Part shown: positions 41,989-51,100 of the stretch, one piece after another | Layout: each line of letters starts with the position of its first letter | How positions within the stretch are numbered: position 1 is the stretch's first letter | Assembly: GCF_016889805.1 (NCBI RefSeq) | Contig: NZ_CP069535.1 | Span: 2,108,001 to 2,172,000 of the forward strand | Reading direction: 5' to 3' | Length of the DNA stretch: 64,000 bases | Source: Rhodanobacter sp. FDAARGOS 1247 | GTDB taxonomy: Bacteria; Pseudomonadota; Gammaproteobacteria; Xanthomonadales; Rhodanobacteraceae | Position numbers and translations under genes: made by a program | Notes under the pieces: model-generated | What the model was told of the DNA's origin: nothing | Database searches by the model: none | What the model saw: only the letters and a program-made list of their open reading frames with translations

Positions 41989-42888
41989 ATGAACAAGCTG
42001 GCCGGCATGGAAATGTTCGTCCGGGTGGTGGAAAGCGGCAGCTTCACTGCCGCCGCGGAGCTCAGCCGGGTCTCGCCCACCATGGTCGCCAAGCACGTGC
42101 GCGCCATCGAGGATCGACTGGGCGCACGCCTGCTCCACCGCACCACCCGCCGGCAACAGCTCTCCGACGTGGGCCGGCTCTACTACGAGCGCTGCAAGCT
42201 GGCGCTGGCCGACGTGGAACTGGCCGAGGCCAGCGCGTCGGAATTGCAATCCAGCCCGCGCGGCCGCCTGCGGCTGGTGTCGCCGGTGAGTTTCGGCAGC
42301 CACAGCCTGGTGCCGGCGCTGAGCGAATACATGGCGCGCTACCCCGAAGTCGGCGTCGAACTGACGCTGGACAATGGTCGTCCCAGCCTCGTCGACGAAG
42401 GCTTCGAGCTGGGCATCCACATCGGCGACATCAACGAGCCCGGCCTGGTCGCCCGCCCGCTGCAGCCCTACCGTCGACGCCTGGCCGCGGCACCGGCCTA
42501 CCTGGCGCGACATGGCCAGCTCGATCATCCGCAGCAACTGGCTGCGCACGAATGCCTGGGCCTGTCGTACTGGCGACGGCACGACCTCTGGCGACTGGTC
42601 GGGCCCGGCGGAGCCACCTGCAACGTCGCCGTGCGGGGCCGCTTCACGGCGAACCAGGGCGATGCCCTGCGCATCGCCGCGCTGAACGGCATCGGCATCG
42701 TGCTCCAGCCCGAGGCGGTGCTGGCCGATGACCTGGCCTCCGGGCGTCTGTTGCCGGTGTTGCCCGAGTGGTCGCTGGCACCCTCGCCGATGTACCTGAT
42801 CTATCCGCAGAACCTGCATCCCACCGCCAAGCTGCGCACCGTCATCGACTTCCTGATCGAGCGCTTCGGCCCGTCGCCGAAGCAATGA
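41989..42888 (+). CDS. LysR family transcriptional regulator
   Basis: A 299-residue regulator. The N-terminal winged helix reads MEMFVRVVESGSFTAAAELSRVSPTMVAKHVRAIEDRLGARLL. A LysR substrate domain follows, beginning GRLRLVSPVSFGSHSLVPALSEY. It belongs to the large DhcR/PecT-like LysR group that usually controls the divergent oxidoreductase or aromatic genes. It probably controls the tautomerase/dioxygenase pair. ATG 41989 is taken as start; a TTG at 41980 would add three residues. Confidence 0.93.
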   Translation: MNKLAGMEMFVRVVESGSFTAAAELSRVSPTMVAKHVRAIEDRLGARLLHRTTRRQQLSDVGRLYYERCKLALADVELAEASASELQSSPRGRLRLVSPVSFGSHSLVPALSEYMARYPEVGVELTLDNGRPSLVDEGFELGIHIGDINEPGLVARPLQPYRRRLAAAPAYLARHGQLDHPQQLAAHECLGLSYWRRHDLWRLVGPGGATCNVAVRGRFTANQGDALRIAALNGIGIVLQPEAVLADDLASGRLLPVLPEWSLAPSPMYLIYPQNLHPTAKLRTVIDFLIERFGPSPKQ

Positions 42889-43042
42889 CGGGATGCCTGC
42901 GCAGTCTGCTGCATCCGTTCCCTTGCATCGCGTGCAGCTCCGTTCGTCTGGTCCCCTGAACCGCGGAACACGTTTTCAGTCAGGAGATGCCAGCGACGAT
43001 TCGCATCGACTCGGGCCTCTGGCCACTTGTTCGCCGGCGTCT

Positions 43043-44080
43043 TCAACGCTTCGCGTACGGCGCCACCTGGCTGCGCAGGATTTTCCATTCCGCTGCGGTC
43101 AGCGGCAGCTCCGGGTATCGGCGGCTGTAGTAGTCGGCAAGGTCGCCGCTGAACGGCCAGTCCGAAGCAGGCAGGAAATGGCGCAGCCCGATGCGCCGGA
43201 TCAGCGCCACCAGCGCCTGCTTGTCGGCGGGGCTGCTGTCGTCCCTCCACACGTCGGCAAGATCGAACCAGACGTGCCTGAATTTTCCGGGATGCCTGGC
43301 GAATGCATCGGCAAACGCGCCCAGCGCGGACAGCGTGGCCTGGTCCAGCCCGCCCCAACCTCCCGCGTGGGCGATCTGCACCGGGGTGTCGCCGGCTGCG
43401 GGGAGTACGTCCGCCAGGAACCGCTGCACGTCGCGTGCGCCGTAATCCATGCTTGCGGGGCGCAGATGGATCATGATCGCCAGCCGGGCGTCGGCCGCCG
43501 CGTGGAACACCGCCTTCAGCGCCGCCACGTCGCGGTCGCGTCGAAGGTTCACCCCGGACGCCGTGAGGTGGAGTTTGATGCCGGTCACGGCGGGGTTGCC
43601 GCGCCAGCGCATGATTTCCGGCAGCGCGTCGGGCCTGAGTGGATCGATGGCCACGAACGCGCGCAGGCGACCACCGGATTCGCGCGCGAGATTCACGGTC
43701 CAGTCGTTGGCGGCGCGCAGCAGCGCCGCGGCGTCGGCGCGTTGCGGCACCATCATCGGGCTCTCGGCCAGGTAACCCGTCGACATCACCAGCGCGCGAC
43801 GGACACCGGCACGATCCATCGCCTTCAGCAAGTCGTCAGGCGTCAACGGCGCGGTGATCGCCGGATCGCAGCCGCCATAACGCTCGACGCTCTTGCAGTA
43901 GCCAGGCAGAAAGTCGCGGATCGCCGGCGAGTTCACGTGCACATGGTGATCGACGCGCACCGGTACCAGGCGATCTCGCGCCGGCAGCGCGCTGCATGCG
44001 GCCAACGCCAGGACCAACGACGCCACGCAAGGCCGCATCAGCACCCGCGTGACTGCAGACCTTCCGACAGGAAAATGCAC
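43043..44080 (-). CDS. Amidohydrolase-family lipoprotein
   Basis: A 345-residue metal-dependent hydrolase of the amidohydrolase_2 type. It has a lipobox (LALAACS, Cys29), then the metal motif DHHVHVNS, IKLHLTASGVNL, MIHLRP with a His ligand, IAHAGGWGG and LPASDWPF with the catalytic Asp. It is anchored to a membrane, unlike most of the family. The start is GTG 44080 with GGGAGG four bases upstream; ATG 44038 is an alternative. The substrate is unknown. Confidence 0.85.
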   Translation of the reverse strand: MHFPVGRSAVTRVLMRPCVASLVLALAACSALPARDRLVPVRVDHHVHVNSPAIRDFLPGYCKSVERYGGCDPAITAPLTPDDLLKAMDRAGVRRALVMSTGYLAESPMMVPQRADAAALLRAANDWTVNLARESGGRLRAFVAIDPLRPDALPEIMRWRGNPAVTGIKLHLTASGVNLRRDRDVAALKAVFHAAADARLAIMIHLRPASMDYGARDVQRFLADVLPAAGDTPVQIAHAGGWGGLDQATLSALGAFADAFARHPGKFRHVWFDLADVWRDDSSPADKQALVALIRRIGLRHFLPASDWPFSGDLADYYSRRYPELPLTAAEWKILRSQVAPYAKR

Positions 44081-44242
44081 GTCGCCTCCCGACCTCCGCC
44101 GTTCGTTGGACCATGTCGCCCGCGCGACATGCGTTGCGTTCGATGCTGCCCATCATCAAACGCCGTGTCCGTGTCTGCAATCGCGACCCGCTCGGCGCCG
44201 GCCGATCCGCCGGATCACAGCCGCTGGTCGACGCGAACGCCT

Positions 44243-44473
44243 TCACTGCTGCTGCGGCAGGGGCGCGGCATCAGGTTCCCAGCGCAGCAGGTCGCCCGGC
44301 TGGCAGTCCAGCGCCTGGCACAGCGCGTCCAGGGTGGCCAGGCGAACAGCCTTGGCCCGTCCGTTCTTCAACACTGCCAGGTTCGCGGGGGTGATGCCGA
44401 TGCGTTCGGCCAGCGTGCCGACGGCCATCTTGCGCCGGGCCAGCATGACGTCGATGTCCACCACGATGGCCAT
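44243..44473 (-). CDS. XRE-family (YozG-like) helix-turn-helix regulator
   Basis: A 76-residue Cro/C1-type HTH protein beginning MAIVVDIDVMLARRKM. The helix-turn-helix lies in GTLAERIGITPANLAVLKNGRAKAVRLATLDALCQAL, and the end DCQPGDLLRWEPDAA is typical of the small XRE partners of DUF2975 proteins. Its ATG overlaps the DUF2975 stop (TGATG). It probably binds the palindrome in front of the operon. Confidence 0.92.
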   Translation of the reverse strand: MAIVVDIDVMLARRKMAVGTLAERIGITPANLAVLKNGRAKAVRLATLDALCQALDCQPGDLLRWEPDAAPLPQQQ

Positions 44474-44979
44474 CAGATCACCTCGTCCAGTTCGGACTGC
44501 AGATGCCTGGCCTGGGAATCCAGCGCCACCGCCTGCTTGAGCAGCATCCGCAGCACCAGCACGATCAGCGCCACGCCGCCGATCACCAGCGAGGCGCCGC
44601 AGACCATCGCCACCAGGCCGGGAGCGATTTCGTCGCCCGGCGTGGTCCGGTTGCTGTGCGCGGCCACCACCGCGATGCCGAAGGTCAGCACCGAGGCCGC
44701 CGCGATCGCGCCGATCACGATGTCGACGTAACGGAATGCCGCCAGCGAAAACACCGTGCCGCGGCGGACCATGGTCAGCAGCCGCCAGATGCACACCGCG
44801 GTCACCTGCATCGTCAACACGCCCAGGATCACGATCACCACCAGCGGAATCCGCACGTCCGCCCGCGCCGATTCCAGGTCCTGCCACAACAGCGGTGCGA
44901 TCACTCCCTGCACCACCAGCGAACCCGCCAGGGCGATCGCGATCACGACCCGCAACGCCAGCACCGCAAGATTCCCCAT
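44473..44979 (-). CDS. DUF2975 membrane protein
   Basis: A 168-residue protein with four membrane helices (about 8-30, 45-68, 85-107 and 120-145). FRYVDIVIGAIAAASVL and the surrounding layout match the DUF2975 family, which almost always pairs with a small XRE regulator. The function is unknown; the pair is sometimes linked to membrane stress. A GGGGAG Shine-Dalgarno lies before ATG 44979. It is transcribed from the promoter overlapping the palindrome at 44992-45029. Confidence 0.88.
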   Translation of the reverse strand: MGNLAVLALRVVIAIALAGSLVVQGVIAPLLWQDLESARADVRIPLVVIVILGVLTMQVTAVCIWRLLTMVRRGTVFSLAAFRYVDIVIGAIAAASVLTFGIAVVAAHSNRTTPGDEIAPGLVAMVCGASLVIGGVALIVLVLRMLLKQAVALDSQARHLQSELDEVI

Positions 44980-44991
44980 CGCCGCTCTCCC

Positions 44992-45029
44992 CTATCGTAT
45001 GGAGATTACAATATATCTCAAAACGATAG
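44992..45029 (-). promoter_or_regulatory. Operator-promoter of the DUF2975-XRE operon
   Basis: Outer arms CTATCGT (44992-44998) and ACGATAG (45023-45029) and inner arms GAGAT (45002-45006) and ATCTC (45015-45019) form a nested palindrome. On the minus strand a -35 TTGAGA (45021-45016) and a -10 TACGAT (44999-44994) are spaced by 16 bases inside it. A repressor bound here would block RNA polymerase. The AT-rich stretch contrasts sharply with its surroundings. Confidence 0.65.
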
Positions 45030-45078
45030 ATTTGCAATGTCAATCAGCGTATCGACCGGAGCCGCGCCCCGACCCGCC

Positions 45079-47115
45079 TCAGCGCTGCGCACCCCCGAGC
45101 TCTGCTGCACCGGCTTCCGCCGGCACCAGCTTCGCCAGCGCCCGGGCGATATCCGCCTGCCGGAACGGCTTGGCCAGACGAGGGAGCCCCACGGTGTCAC
45201 CCGCCGGTCCGCTGTAGCCCGTGATCAACAGCACCGGCAACTGCGGTTGCCAGCCGTGCAGGCGGCGCGCCATTTCGGCACCATCCATGCGCGGCATCTT
45301 GTAGTCGGTCACCACCACATCCACCTGCAGGCCGTTCTGGATCTTGTCCAGCGCCTCGGCGCCGCCGCCCGCTTCCACCACCCGATGGCCCAGCTCGCGC
45401 AGGATCATGGCGATGCCGTCGCGCACGAGTTGCTCGTCGTCGACCAGCAGGATGTCCAGCGCCCGGGTGGCGGGCCGTGGTCGATCCAACTGCACGTCAC
45501 TGCGCGAAGCCGTTGCCGTGGCGGCGGACGCCGCAGGCAGCCACAACTCGACGCGCGTGCCCTCGCCCGGCGTGCTGGTGATCGCGAAGTGGCCGCCGAG
45601 CTGGGCGGCCAGGCCGTGCACCATGGACAGGCCCAGCCCGGTGCCGCGGCCGGTTTCCTTGGTCGAGAAGAACGGCTCCACCGCCCGCGCCAGCGTTTCG
45701 CGATCCATGCCGGTGCCGGTATCGATCACGCTCACCCGCACGTAGTCGCGGACGGCAAGCCTGGCCATGTCGGCGGCGGGGGCCACCACGTCGGCGACGA
45801 TGGTCAGCACGCCACCGGCGGGCATCGCGTCGCGCGCGTTGACGCACAGGTTCAGCAGCGCCAGCTCCAGCTGGTTGGGATCGGCCAGCGCCTTCGGCAG
45901 GCCGGGCGCGCTGTCGATGCGCAGCTCGATGGCGACGCCGATCGAACTCCTGATCAGGTCACGCATGCCGGCCAGCAGCGCCACCATGTCCACCGCCTGG
46001 GTCTGCAGGCTCTGGCGCCGGGCGAAGCCCAGCAGCCGCTGCACCAGCGTCTTGGCGCGCTCGGCCGATTGCAGGGCGCCGTCGATCAGGCGAGCGGCGC
46101 GGGCGTCGGCATCGCCGTACCGTCGTTGCAGCAGGTCCAGCGCGCCGGTGATCGGCATCAGCAGGTTGTTGAAGTCGTGGGCCACGCCGCCGGTGAGCTG
46201 GCCGATCGTCTCCAGCTTCTGGGCCTCGTGCAGCTTGGCCAGCGCGTCCTGGCGGGCCGCGGTTTCCTCGCGCACGCGCTGCTCCAGCGTACTCGTAAGA
46301 TCGCGCAGCGACTGCTCGGTGGCGCGCTGTTCGGTCACGTCGATGTTTACGCCGACCCATTCGACGATGCTGCCGTCGCGATGAAAAGTGGGGATGGCGC
46401 GCGTGCTGAATATCCGCCACTGGCCGTTCGCCACGCGCAGGCGATACTCGAACTGGAACACGCGCCGCTCCTCCACCGCGGCCCGCCACGCCGCGAGCGT
46501 GGGCTCGACGTCGCGCGGGTCCAGCACGCGGGTCCAGCCCGGTCCCTGGTACTCCTCCTGGCGCTGACCGGTCAGCGCCGCCCAGGCCGGTTGCTCGCCC
46601 TGCATTTGGCCGCGCGCGTTGCTGGTCCACAGCACGCCCTGCACGGCCTCCACCGCCGCCCGGAACCGCTGCTCGCTGTCGTACAGGGCATCCAGCCGGG
46701 CACGGGCGTCGTATTGCCGGCGGCGTCCGCGCAAGGCGGACTGGGCCAGGCTGACCAGCGTGGTGGGATGGAACGGACGCTCCAGGAAGGTCACGTTGCC
46801 CAGCACGGTCAGCAACCGGTTGGCGGCGGGGTTGCGTTCGATGCCGCCGCGGCTGGTCAGCAGGATGAACGGAAAATCGGACCACTGTGGCTGCGCCGCG
46901 AGCCAGTTCGCCATCGCATGCAGGTCGGCCTGCAACAGATGTTCCTCGGTCACGATCGCCAGGCCGGCGCCGGCCTCCATCCCGCGCACGAGTTCATCCA
47001 GCGATGGACACACGTGCGAACCCAGCCGCGCTTCGGCAAGGATCGCCGCCGCCACGTGCGCGTCGCGCCCCCGGGGCGCGAGGATCAGGCCGCGTTCGGA
47101 GAAGGCAGGAATCAC
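45079..47115 (-). CDS. Hybrid sensor histidine kinase (PAS-HisKA-HATPase-REC)
   Basis: A 678-residue soluble kinase. Residues about 8-130 look like a receiver-like domain without clear phospho-acceptor features. A PAS/PAC domain follows at about 145-275, a coiled coil, then the HisKA box GGVAHDFNNLL with His313. The HATPase domain has NLCVNARDAMP, DTGTGMD and GRGTGLGLSMVHG, and a C-terminal receiver has LVDDE and phospho-acceptor Asp604 in VVTDYKMPRMDG. There is no membrane segment. Its start overlaps the stop of the KaiC-like gene (ATGA), so the two are translationally coupled. Confidence 0.92.
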   Translation of the reverse strand: MIPAFSERGLILAPRGRDAHVAAAILAEARLGSHVCPSLDELVRGMEAGAGLAIVTEEHLLQADLHAMANWLAAQPQWSDFPFILLTSRGGIERNPAANRLLTVLGNVTFLERPFHPTTLVSLAQSALRGRRRQYDARARLDALYDSEQRFRAAVEAVQGVLWTSNARGQMQGEQPAWAALTGQRQEEYQGPGWTRVLDPRDVEPTLAAWRAAVEERRVFQFEYRLRVANGQWRIFSTRAIPTFHRDGSIVEWVGVNIDVTEQRATEQSLRDLTSTLEQRVREETAARQDALAKLHEAQKLETIGQLTGGVAHDFNNLLMPITGALDLLQRRYGDADARAARLIDGALQSAERAKTLVQRLLGFARRQSLQTQAVDMVALLAGMRDLIRSSIGVAIELRIDSAPGLPKALADPNQLELALLNLCVNARDAMPAGGVLTIVADVVAPAADMARLAVRDYVRVSVIDTGTGMDRETLARAVEPFFSTKETGRGTGLGLSMVHGLAAQLGGHFAITSTPGEGTRVELWLPAASAATATASRSDVQLDRPRPATRALDILLVDDEQLVRDGIAMILRELGHRVVEAGGGAEALDKIQNGLQVDVVVTDYKMPRMDGAEMARRLHGWQPQLPVLLITGYSGPAGDTVGLPRLAKPFRQADIARALAKLVPAEAGAAELGGAQR

Positions 47116-48608
47116 GTCCGATCCGGGAACAATCGGCTTTCCGCATCGACCCCGGAAATCGTCGGCACGCCGCGCAACACGCCCTGGAACTGGGTCAACG
47201 GCTCGCCCAACTGGAAGCCGCGGGTACCGATGCGGTATTCGCGAATGGTGTCCTCGTGGGCGCTAGCGCGTTTCTTCACCACCGAAATCGCCCGGCGCAC
47301 CCTTCCGGCCGCCTCGAAGTAGCGCAGCAGCACCACGGTGTCGGCCAGGTACGTCACGTCCACGGGGGCCTTCATGTCGCCCACCAGACCGTGCTGGGCG
47401 ACCGTAAGGAACGTCGTCACGGCACGCCGGTTGAGGAACTGCAGCAACTCGTGGATGTGCAGCACCAGCGCCTGCTCTTCGGGCATGGCGGCCTGGTAGC
47501 CGTTGAGGCTGTCGACCACCACGGTGCGCACGCCCCCCACCTCCACGTGCTGGCGCACTTGCGCGGAGAACTCGCCGGGTGTCATCTGCGCCGCGTCCAC
47601 CTGTTCGATGATCAGCTGGCCCTCATCGACCATGCGGCGCAGGTCCATGCCGACACCCAGCGCCCGCTGGTACAGCAGCCCCAACTCCTCGTCGAACACG
47701 AACAACCCCGCCCGCTCGCCGCGCTCGACCGCGCCGGCGATGAAGGTCAGCGTCAGCAGCGACTTGCCGGTGCCGGCCGGGCCCAGCACCAGCACACTGG
47801 AGCCGCGTTCGATGCCACCACCCAGCAAGGCATCGAGTTCGGGCGATGCGCTGGCCAGCTTGTCCCGCGCATAGATGTCGCTGTCGCGGTGGCCGGCGAC
47901 CAGACGCGGGAACACCGTCACGCCGCCCTTGCGGATCACGAAGTCGTGGTAACCGCCCCGAAATTGCCGGGCGCGATATTTCAGCACGCGAAGACGACGG
48001 CGCTCGGCACCGTAGTCGGGCGACAGCTCCTCCAGCCGGATCACCCCGTGGGCGATGCTGTGCACGGTCCGATCGGTCAGTTCGCTGCTGAGATCGTCGA
48101 GCATCAACACGGTCGCGTCGTTGCGGGCGAAGTAGTGCTTCAGCGTCAGGATCTGGCGCCGGTAGCGCAACGAACTCTGTGCCAGCAGGCGGATCTCCGA
48201 CAGGCTGTCGAGCACCATGCGGTCCGGCACCACGCGCTCGTAGGCTTCGAAAATCCGCCCGGTCGTCTCGCCCAGTTCCAGGTCGGACGAATACAGCAGG
48301 CTCTGCTGCTGCGCTTCGTCCAGCAGGTTTTCCGGCGGCACCAACTCGAAAATCTCCACGCCGTCCAGCGACCAGCCGTGCGACGCCGCGGTGGCGCGCA
48401 ACTCGGCCTCGGTCTCGGACATCGTCACGTACAGCACGCGCTCTCCGGCGTCGCGACCCGCCAGCAGGAACTGCAGGCCGATCGTGGTCTTGCCCGTGCC
48501 CGGGCTGCCTTCCAGCAGGAACAGCCGGCCCTTAGCAAAGCCGCCTTCCAGCACATCGTCGAGCCCGGCGATCCCCAGCAGGGCGTGGTCAGTCAGATGT
48601 TCGTCCAA
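47112..48608 (-). CDS. KaiC-like double RecA-domain ATPase
   Basis: A 498-residue protein with two tandem KaiC domains. The Walker A loops are GSPGTGKTT (Lys40) and GPAGTGKSL (Lys282). The domain 2 end VTYLADTVVLLRYFEAAGRVRRAISVVKKR aligns with KaiC CII. At the positions of the cyanobacterial phosphosites Ser431/Thr432 it has Thr and Tyr, so a Synechococcus-type phosphorylation cycle is unlikely. There is no kaiA or kaiB nearby. Non-cyanobacterial KaiC homologues are linked to stress adaptation and two-component signalling. Here it leads a two-gene unit with a hybrid kinase. Confidence 0.92.
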   Translation of the reverse strand: MDEHLTDHALLGIAGLDDVLEGGFAKGRLFLLEGSPGTGKTTIGLQFLLAGRDAGERVLYVTMSETEAELRATAASHGWSLDGVEIFELVPPENLLDEAQQQSLLYSSDLELGETTGRIFEAYERVVPDRMVLDSLSEIRLLAQSSLRYRRQILTLKHYFARNDATVLMLDDLSSELTDRTVHSIAHGVIRLEELSPDYGAERRRLRVLKYRARQFRGGYHDFVIRKGGVTVFPRLVAGHRDSDIYARDKLASASPELDALLGGGIERGSSVLVLGPAGTGKSLLTLTFIAGAVERGERAGLFVFDEELGLLYQRALGVGMDLRRMVDEGQLIIEQVDAAQMTPGEFSAQVRQHVEVGGVRTVVVDSLNGYQAAMPEEQALVLHIHELLQFLNRRAVTTFLTVAQHGLVGDMKAPVDVTYLADTVVLLRYFEAAGRVRRAISVVKKRASAHEDTIREYRIGTRGFQLGEPLTQFQGVLRGVPTISGVDAESRLFPDRT

Positions 48609-48903
48609 GCTCTACTTCCTCCGGCATGAATACGCGGGCCATCTCTAGCACAGCGCGCATCGCAACGACGCGAACGCGGGCCATGCCCTCGCCCGGCAAG
48701 CGCGCCCCACAGTCGAGGTTCATCCCGGCCCTGCCGGCGTGAAGCCCATTTCACATCGGGGTCGTTCTGGCAGCCGGTCGGTCTGCCCCAGGCCGCACCG
48801 TCACTCCGCAAGCGGTCGAAGCAGGTCGCGACTGGGGTCAGGGCAATCTCGACGAAGCGGGAGTCCGGGGATGTTCCCGGTCGCCCCTGCCACTGCTCGC
48901 GGA

Positions 48904-49296
48904 CTAATCTTCGCGTCGCCCTGCGCCCTCGCGATCACGCTCGTAGTGGTGCGCCAGCGGAAACGGCGGCAACCAGCTTTCGCGCCGGATGAGCCAGTTT
49001 TCGTAGGTCGGCATCAGCTGGTCCGGCGCATCCAGCGAGCCCAGGTGTACTTCGATCTCGTCGCCGGAGCAGGCGAACACCGACGATCCGCAACGTGGGC
49101 AGAAGTGCCGCCTGGCATAATCGTGCGTCTCGCCTTCGATCGTCACCGCTTCCCTGGGAAAGATCGCCGCCGCGAAGAACAATGCGCCGTGATGCTTGCG
49201 GCAGTCGAGACAATGGCAGATGCCCACCCGGTGGGGTTCGCCCGATGCCTGCAGGCGGACATCGCCGCAAAGACAGCCGCCGGTGAATGTCGTCAT
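48904..49296 (-). CDS. GFA family protein (DUF636/CENP-V domain)
   Basis: A 130-residue zinc-binding protein. The cysteine pattern GGCLCGDVR, CHCLDCRKHHGA and FCPRCGSSVF is the GFA (glutathione-dependent formaldehyde-activating enzyme-like) signature. Whether it acts on formaldehyde is not established for most members. AAGGAG lies before ATG 49296. It is monocistronic. Confidence 0.93.
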   Translation of the reverse strand: MTTFTGGCLCGDVRLQASGEPHRVGICHCLDCRKHHGALFFAAAIFPREAVTIEGETHDYARRHFCPRCGSSVFACSGDEIEVHLGSLDAPDQLMPTYENWLIRRESWLPPFPLAHHYERDREGAGRRED

Positions 49297-49430
49297 GGTC
49301 GGTCTCCTTCGTGATGGGTGTCGGGGCAATCGTAGCGAGCGGCTACAAGCCAGTGCCACCGGTCAGTCCGAGACTACCCGGCACTTGCGCCATGCGCTCG
49401 GGGCACCGTCCAGGTGATCCCCACACGGCA

Positions 49431-49456
49431 AAACGGGCGCCCCAGGGCGCCCGTTT
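49431..49456 (-). terminator. Strong terminator of the CMD/AhpD-like gene
   Basis: A perfect 12-bp stem (49431-49442 with 49445-49456) with a two-base centre lies 17 bases after the stop of the gene at 49474. Read on the minus strand it ends in TTTT. Confidence 0.8.
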
Positions 49457-49473
49457 CGTTGTCGCGTGATGCC

Positions 49474-50010
49474 TTACGCCGCCTTGGGGAAATCCAGCGT
49501 GGTGTCGTTGATGCGGTTGACCATGTTGGTGAACAGGATCGTACTCACCACCAGCGGGATCTCGACCAGCTGGCGATCGTCGAACCCGGCCGCCTTCAGC
49601 GCATCGACGGCGACGACGTCCAGCGTGCCACGCTGCTGCACCAGTTGCAGTGCGAACTTCACCAGCGCATCGATGCGCGCGTCTTCGGCATAGGCACCGG
49701 TGCGCAGTTCGCGGGTCTGCTCCGCCGTATAGCCGGCCATCTTGCCGGTCATGGTGTGGGCGGCCACGCAATAGTCACAGCCGGTGGCTTCGCTTACCGC
49801 AAGGTTGATCGCTTCCTGCTCGCGCCGGGACAGCGAGCTCTTCGCGAGCGTGGCGCCGGTGTCGAGCACGTGGGCCAGCACGGCCGGCGCATTGCTGCCG
49901 ATGGTGGCGTAGAGATTCGGCACCTTGCCGATGGTGCGCTTGACGATGCCGAACAGCTCGGCGGCTTCCTGGCCGGCCTGGTCCGGGGCGACTGTATGCA
50001 AACGGGTCAT
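49474..50010 (-). CDS. Carboxymuconolactone decarboxylase/AhpD-type peroxidase-related protein
   Basis: A 178-residue CMD-fold protein with the redox motif CDYCVAAHT near residue 83, preceded by LSRREQEAINLAVSEATG. It ends VNRINDTTLDFP, typical of the peroxidase-related (YciW/AhpD-like) group. An AGGAG Shine-Dalgarno precedes ATG 50010. It is divergent from an AraC-type regulator at 50142, a frequent arrangement in which the regulator controls the CMD gene. Confidence 0.9.
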   Translation of the reverse strand: MTRLHTVAPDQAGQEAAELFGIVKRTIGKVPNLYATIGSNAPAVLAHVLDTGATLAKSSLSRREQEAINLAVSEATGCDYCVAAHTMTGKMAGYTAEQTRELRTGAYAEDARIDALVKFALQLVQQRGTLDVVAVDALKAAGFDDRQLVEIPLVVSTILFTNMVNRINDTTLDFPKAA

Positions 50011-50141
50011 GGGGTAACTCCTGTGGAAGAAAGAGGCGGCGTTGCCTTGGGCATCTGCCGGTGGAGACAATGATGGGCGTCGCGTCCGTGTCATCGTGTT
50101 GCGCGCGTCTCGATCCTGGTTTCATTCGTCTTGAGGTACCG

Positions 50142-51050
50142 ATGGACAGTTTGAGCACCCTGGTGAGCTCGATGGGCCTGCACGGACGGGTGGACCTGCT
50201 GTGCCGTTTCGCCGGCGCATGGTCGGTGCCGCACCCGGAGACGCCACAGGGCCAGGTGCCCTACCACGTGGTGCTGGCCGGCGAAGCCGTGCTGGAAGTG
50301 GGCCGCCAGCGACGGCCGTTCGTGGCTGGCGACCTGGTGCTGTTTCCGCGCGGTTCCGCCCACACCATGCGCCACGCGGACGGCGCCACCCTGGCGTTTG
50401 CCGAAGTACGCCGCCCGCTGGGCCGCCTCGTCGAACTGGCCAGCGACGCGCCGCACAGCGAGTTCGACATGCTCTGCGGCACCTTCGAGCTGGGTCGCCA
50501 CCACGCCCTGCTGCTGCGGGTGCTGCCCGAGGTGGTGCATCTGCACACCAGGGGCCGCGACGACTACGCCGGCCTGCACGCATTGCTGCACACCATGCGT
50601 CACGAGAGCCTGCAGGCCTCGCCCGGCGGCGACGCGGTGATCGCGCACCTGTCCGCCGCGCTGTTCACCCTGGTGGTGCGCACGCTGATGGATCAGGGCG
50701 ACCTGCAACAAGGCCTGCTCGCCCTGCTGATGGATGCCCGCGTGGGTCCCGCGCTGGCCGCCGTGATCGCCGCCCCCGCCGAGCCGTGGACACTGGAACG
50801 GCTGGCCGAGGTCAGCCGCATGTCACGGGCCAGCTTCGCGCGACACTTCACCCAACTGTCGCCGGCCACGCCGATGGACGTGGTCACCGCCTTGCGCATG
50901 GACCTCGCCGCGCGCCTGCTGCGCGAAACCCCGCGCTCCATCGAGCAGATCGGCGAAGCCTGCGGCTACATCTCGCGCGCCGCCTTCGGTCAGGCCTTCA
51001 AGCGCGTGCACGGCACCAGCCCCGCCGCATTCCGTCGCCAGGCCGAGTAA
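50142..51050 (+). CDS. AraC family regulator with cupin_6 domain
   Basis: A 302-residue regulator. The N-terminal part is a cupin sensor (VPYHVVLAGEAVLEVG; FVAGDLVLFPRGSAHTMRH) and the C-terminal part has two helix-turn-helix units (TLERLAEVSRMSRASFARHF; IEQIGEACGYISRAAFGQAFKRVHGTSPAAFRR). GAGG lies seven bases before the ATG. It is probably the regulator of the divergent CMD gene. Confidence 0.93.
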   Translation: MDSLSTLVSSMGLHGRVDLLCRFAGAWSVPHPETPQGQVPYHVVLAGEAVLEVGRQRRPFVAGDLVLFPRGSAHTMRHADGATLAFAEVRRPLGRLVELASDAPHSEFDMLCGTFELGRHHALLLRVLPEVVHLHTRGRDDYAGLHALLHTMRHESLQASPGGDAVIAHLSAALFTLVVRTLMDQGDLQQGLLALLMDARVGPALAAVIAAPAEPWTLERLAEVSRMSRASFARHFTQLSPATPMDVVTALRMDLAARLLRETPRSIEQIGEACGYISRAAFGQAFKRVHGTSPAAFRRQAE

Positions 51051-51100
51051 CCGCAGAAGGAAGCCAGGGACGATTCAAAAGCCGCCACCGCGCGCGACGA

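Noticed and set aside
44243..44979. XRE regulator plus small membrane protein as a toxin-antitoxin pair
   Set aside because: The membrane partner has four helices and matches DUF2975, not a type I/II toxin. The gene order and operator fit the known DUF2975-XRE arrangement.
45002..45019. Inner GAGAT/ATCTC repeat as a transcription terminator
   Set aside because: It lies inside the promoter region of the DUF2975 operon, is AT-rich and has no following T tract.
47112..48608. A complete circadian clock locus
   Set aside because: No kaiA or kaiB gene is present and the KaiC phosphosites are changed; only a KaiC-like ATPase with a kinase is supported.
44503..48629. Very long plus-strand frames opposite the histidine kinase and KaiC-like genes
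   Set aside because: No family motif, no Shine-Dalgarno, and all length is explained by absence of stops opposite GC-rich coding sequence.
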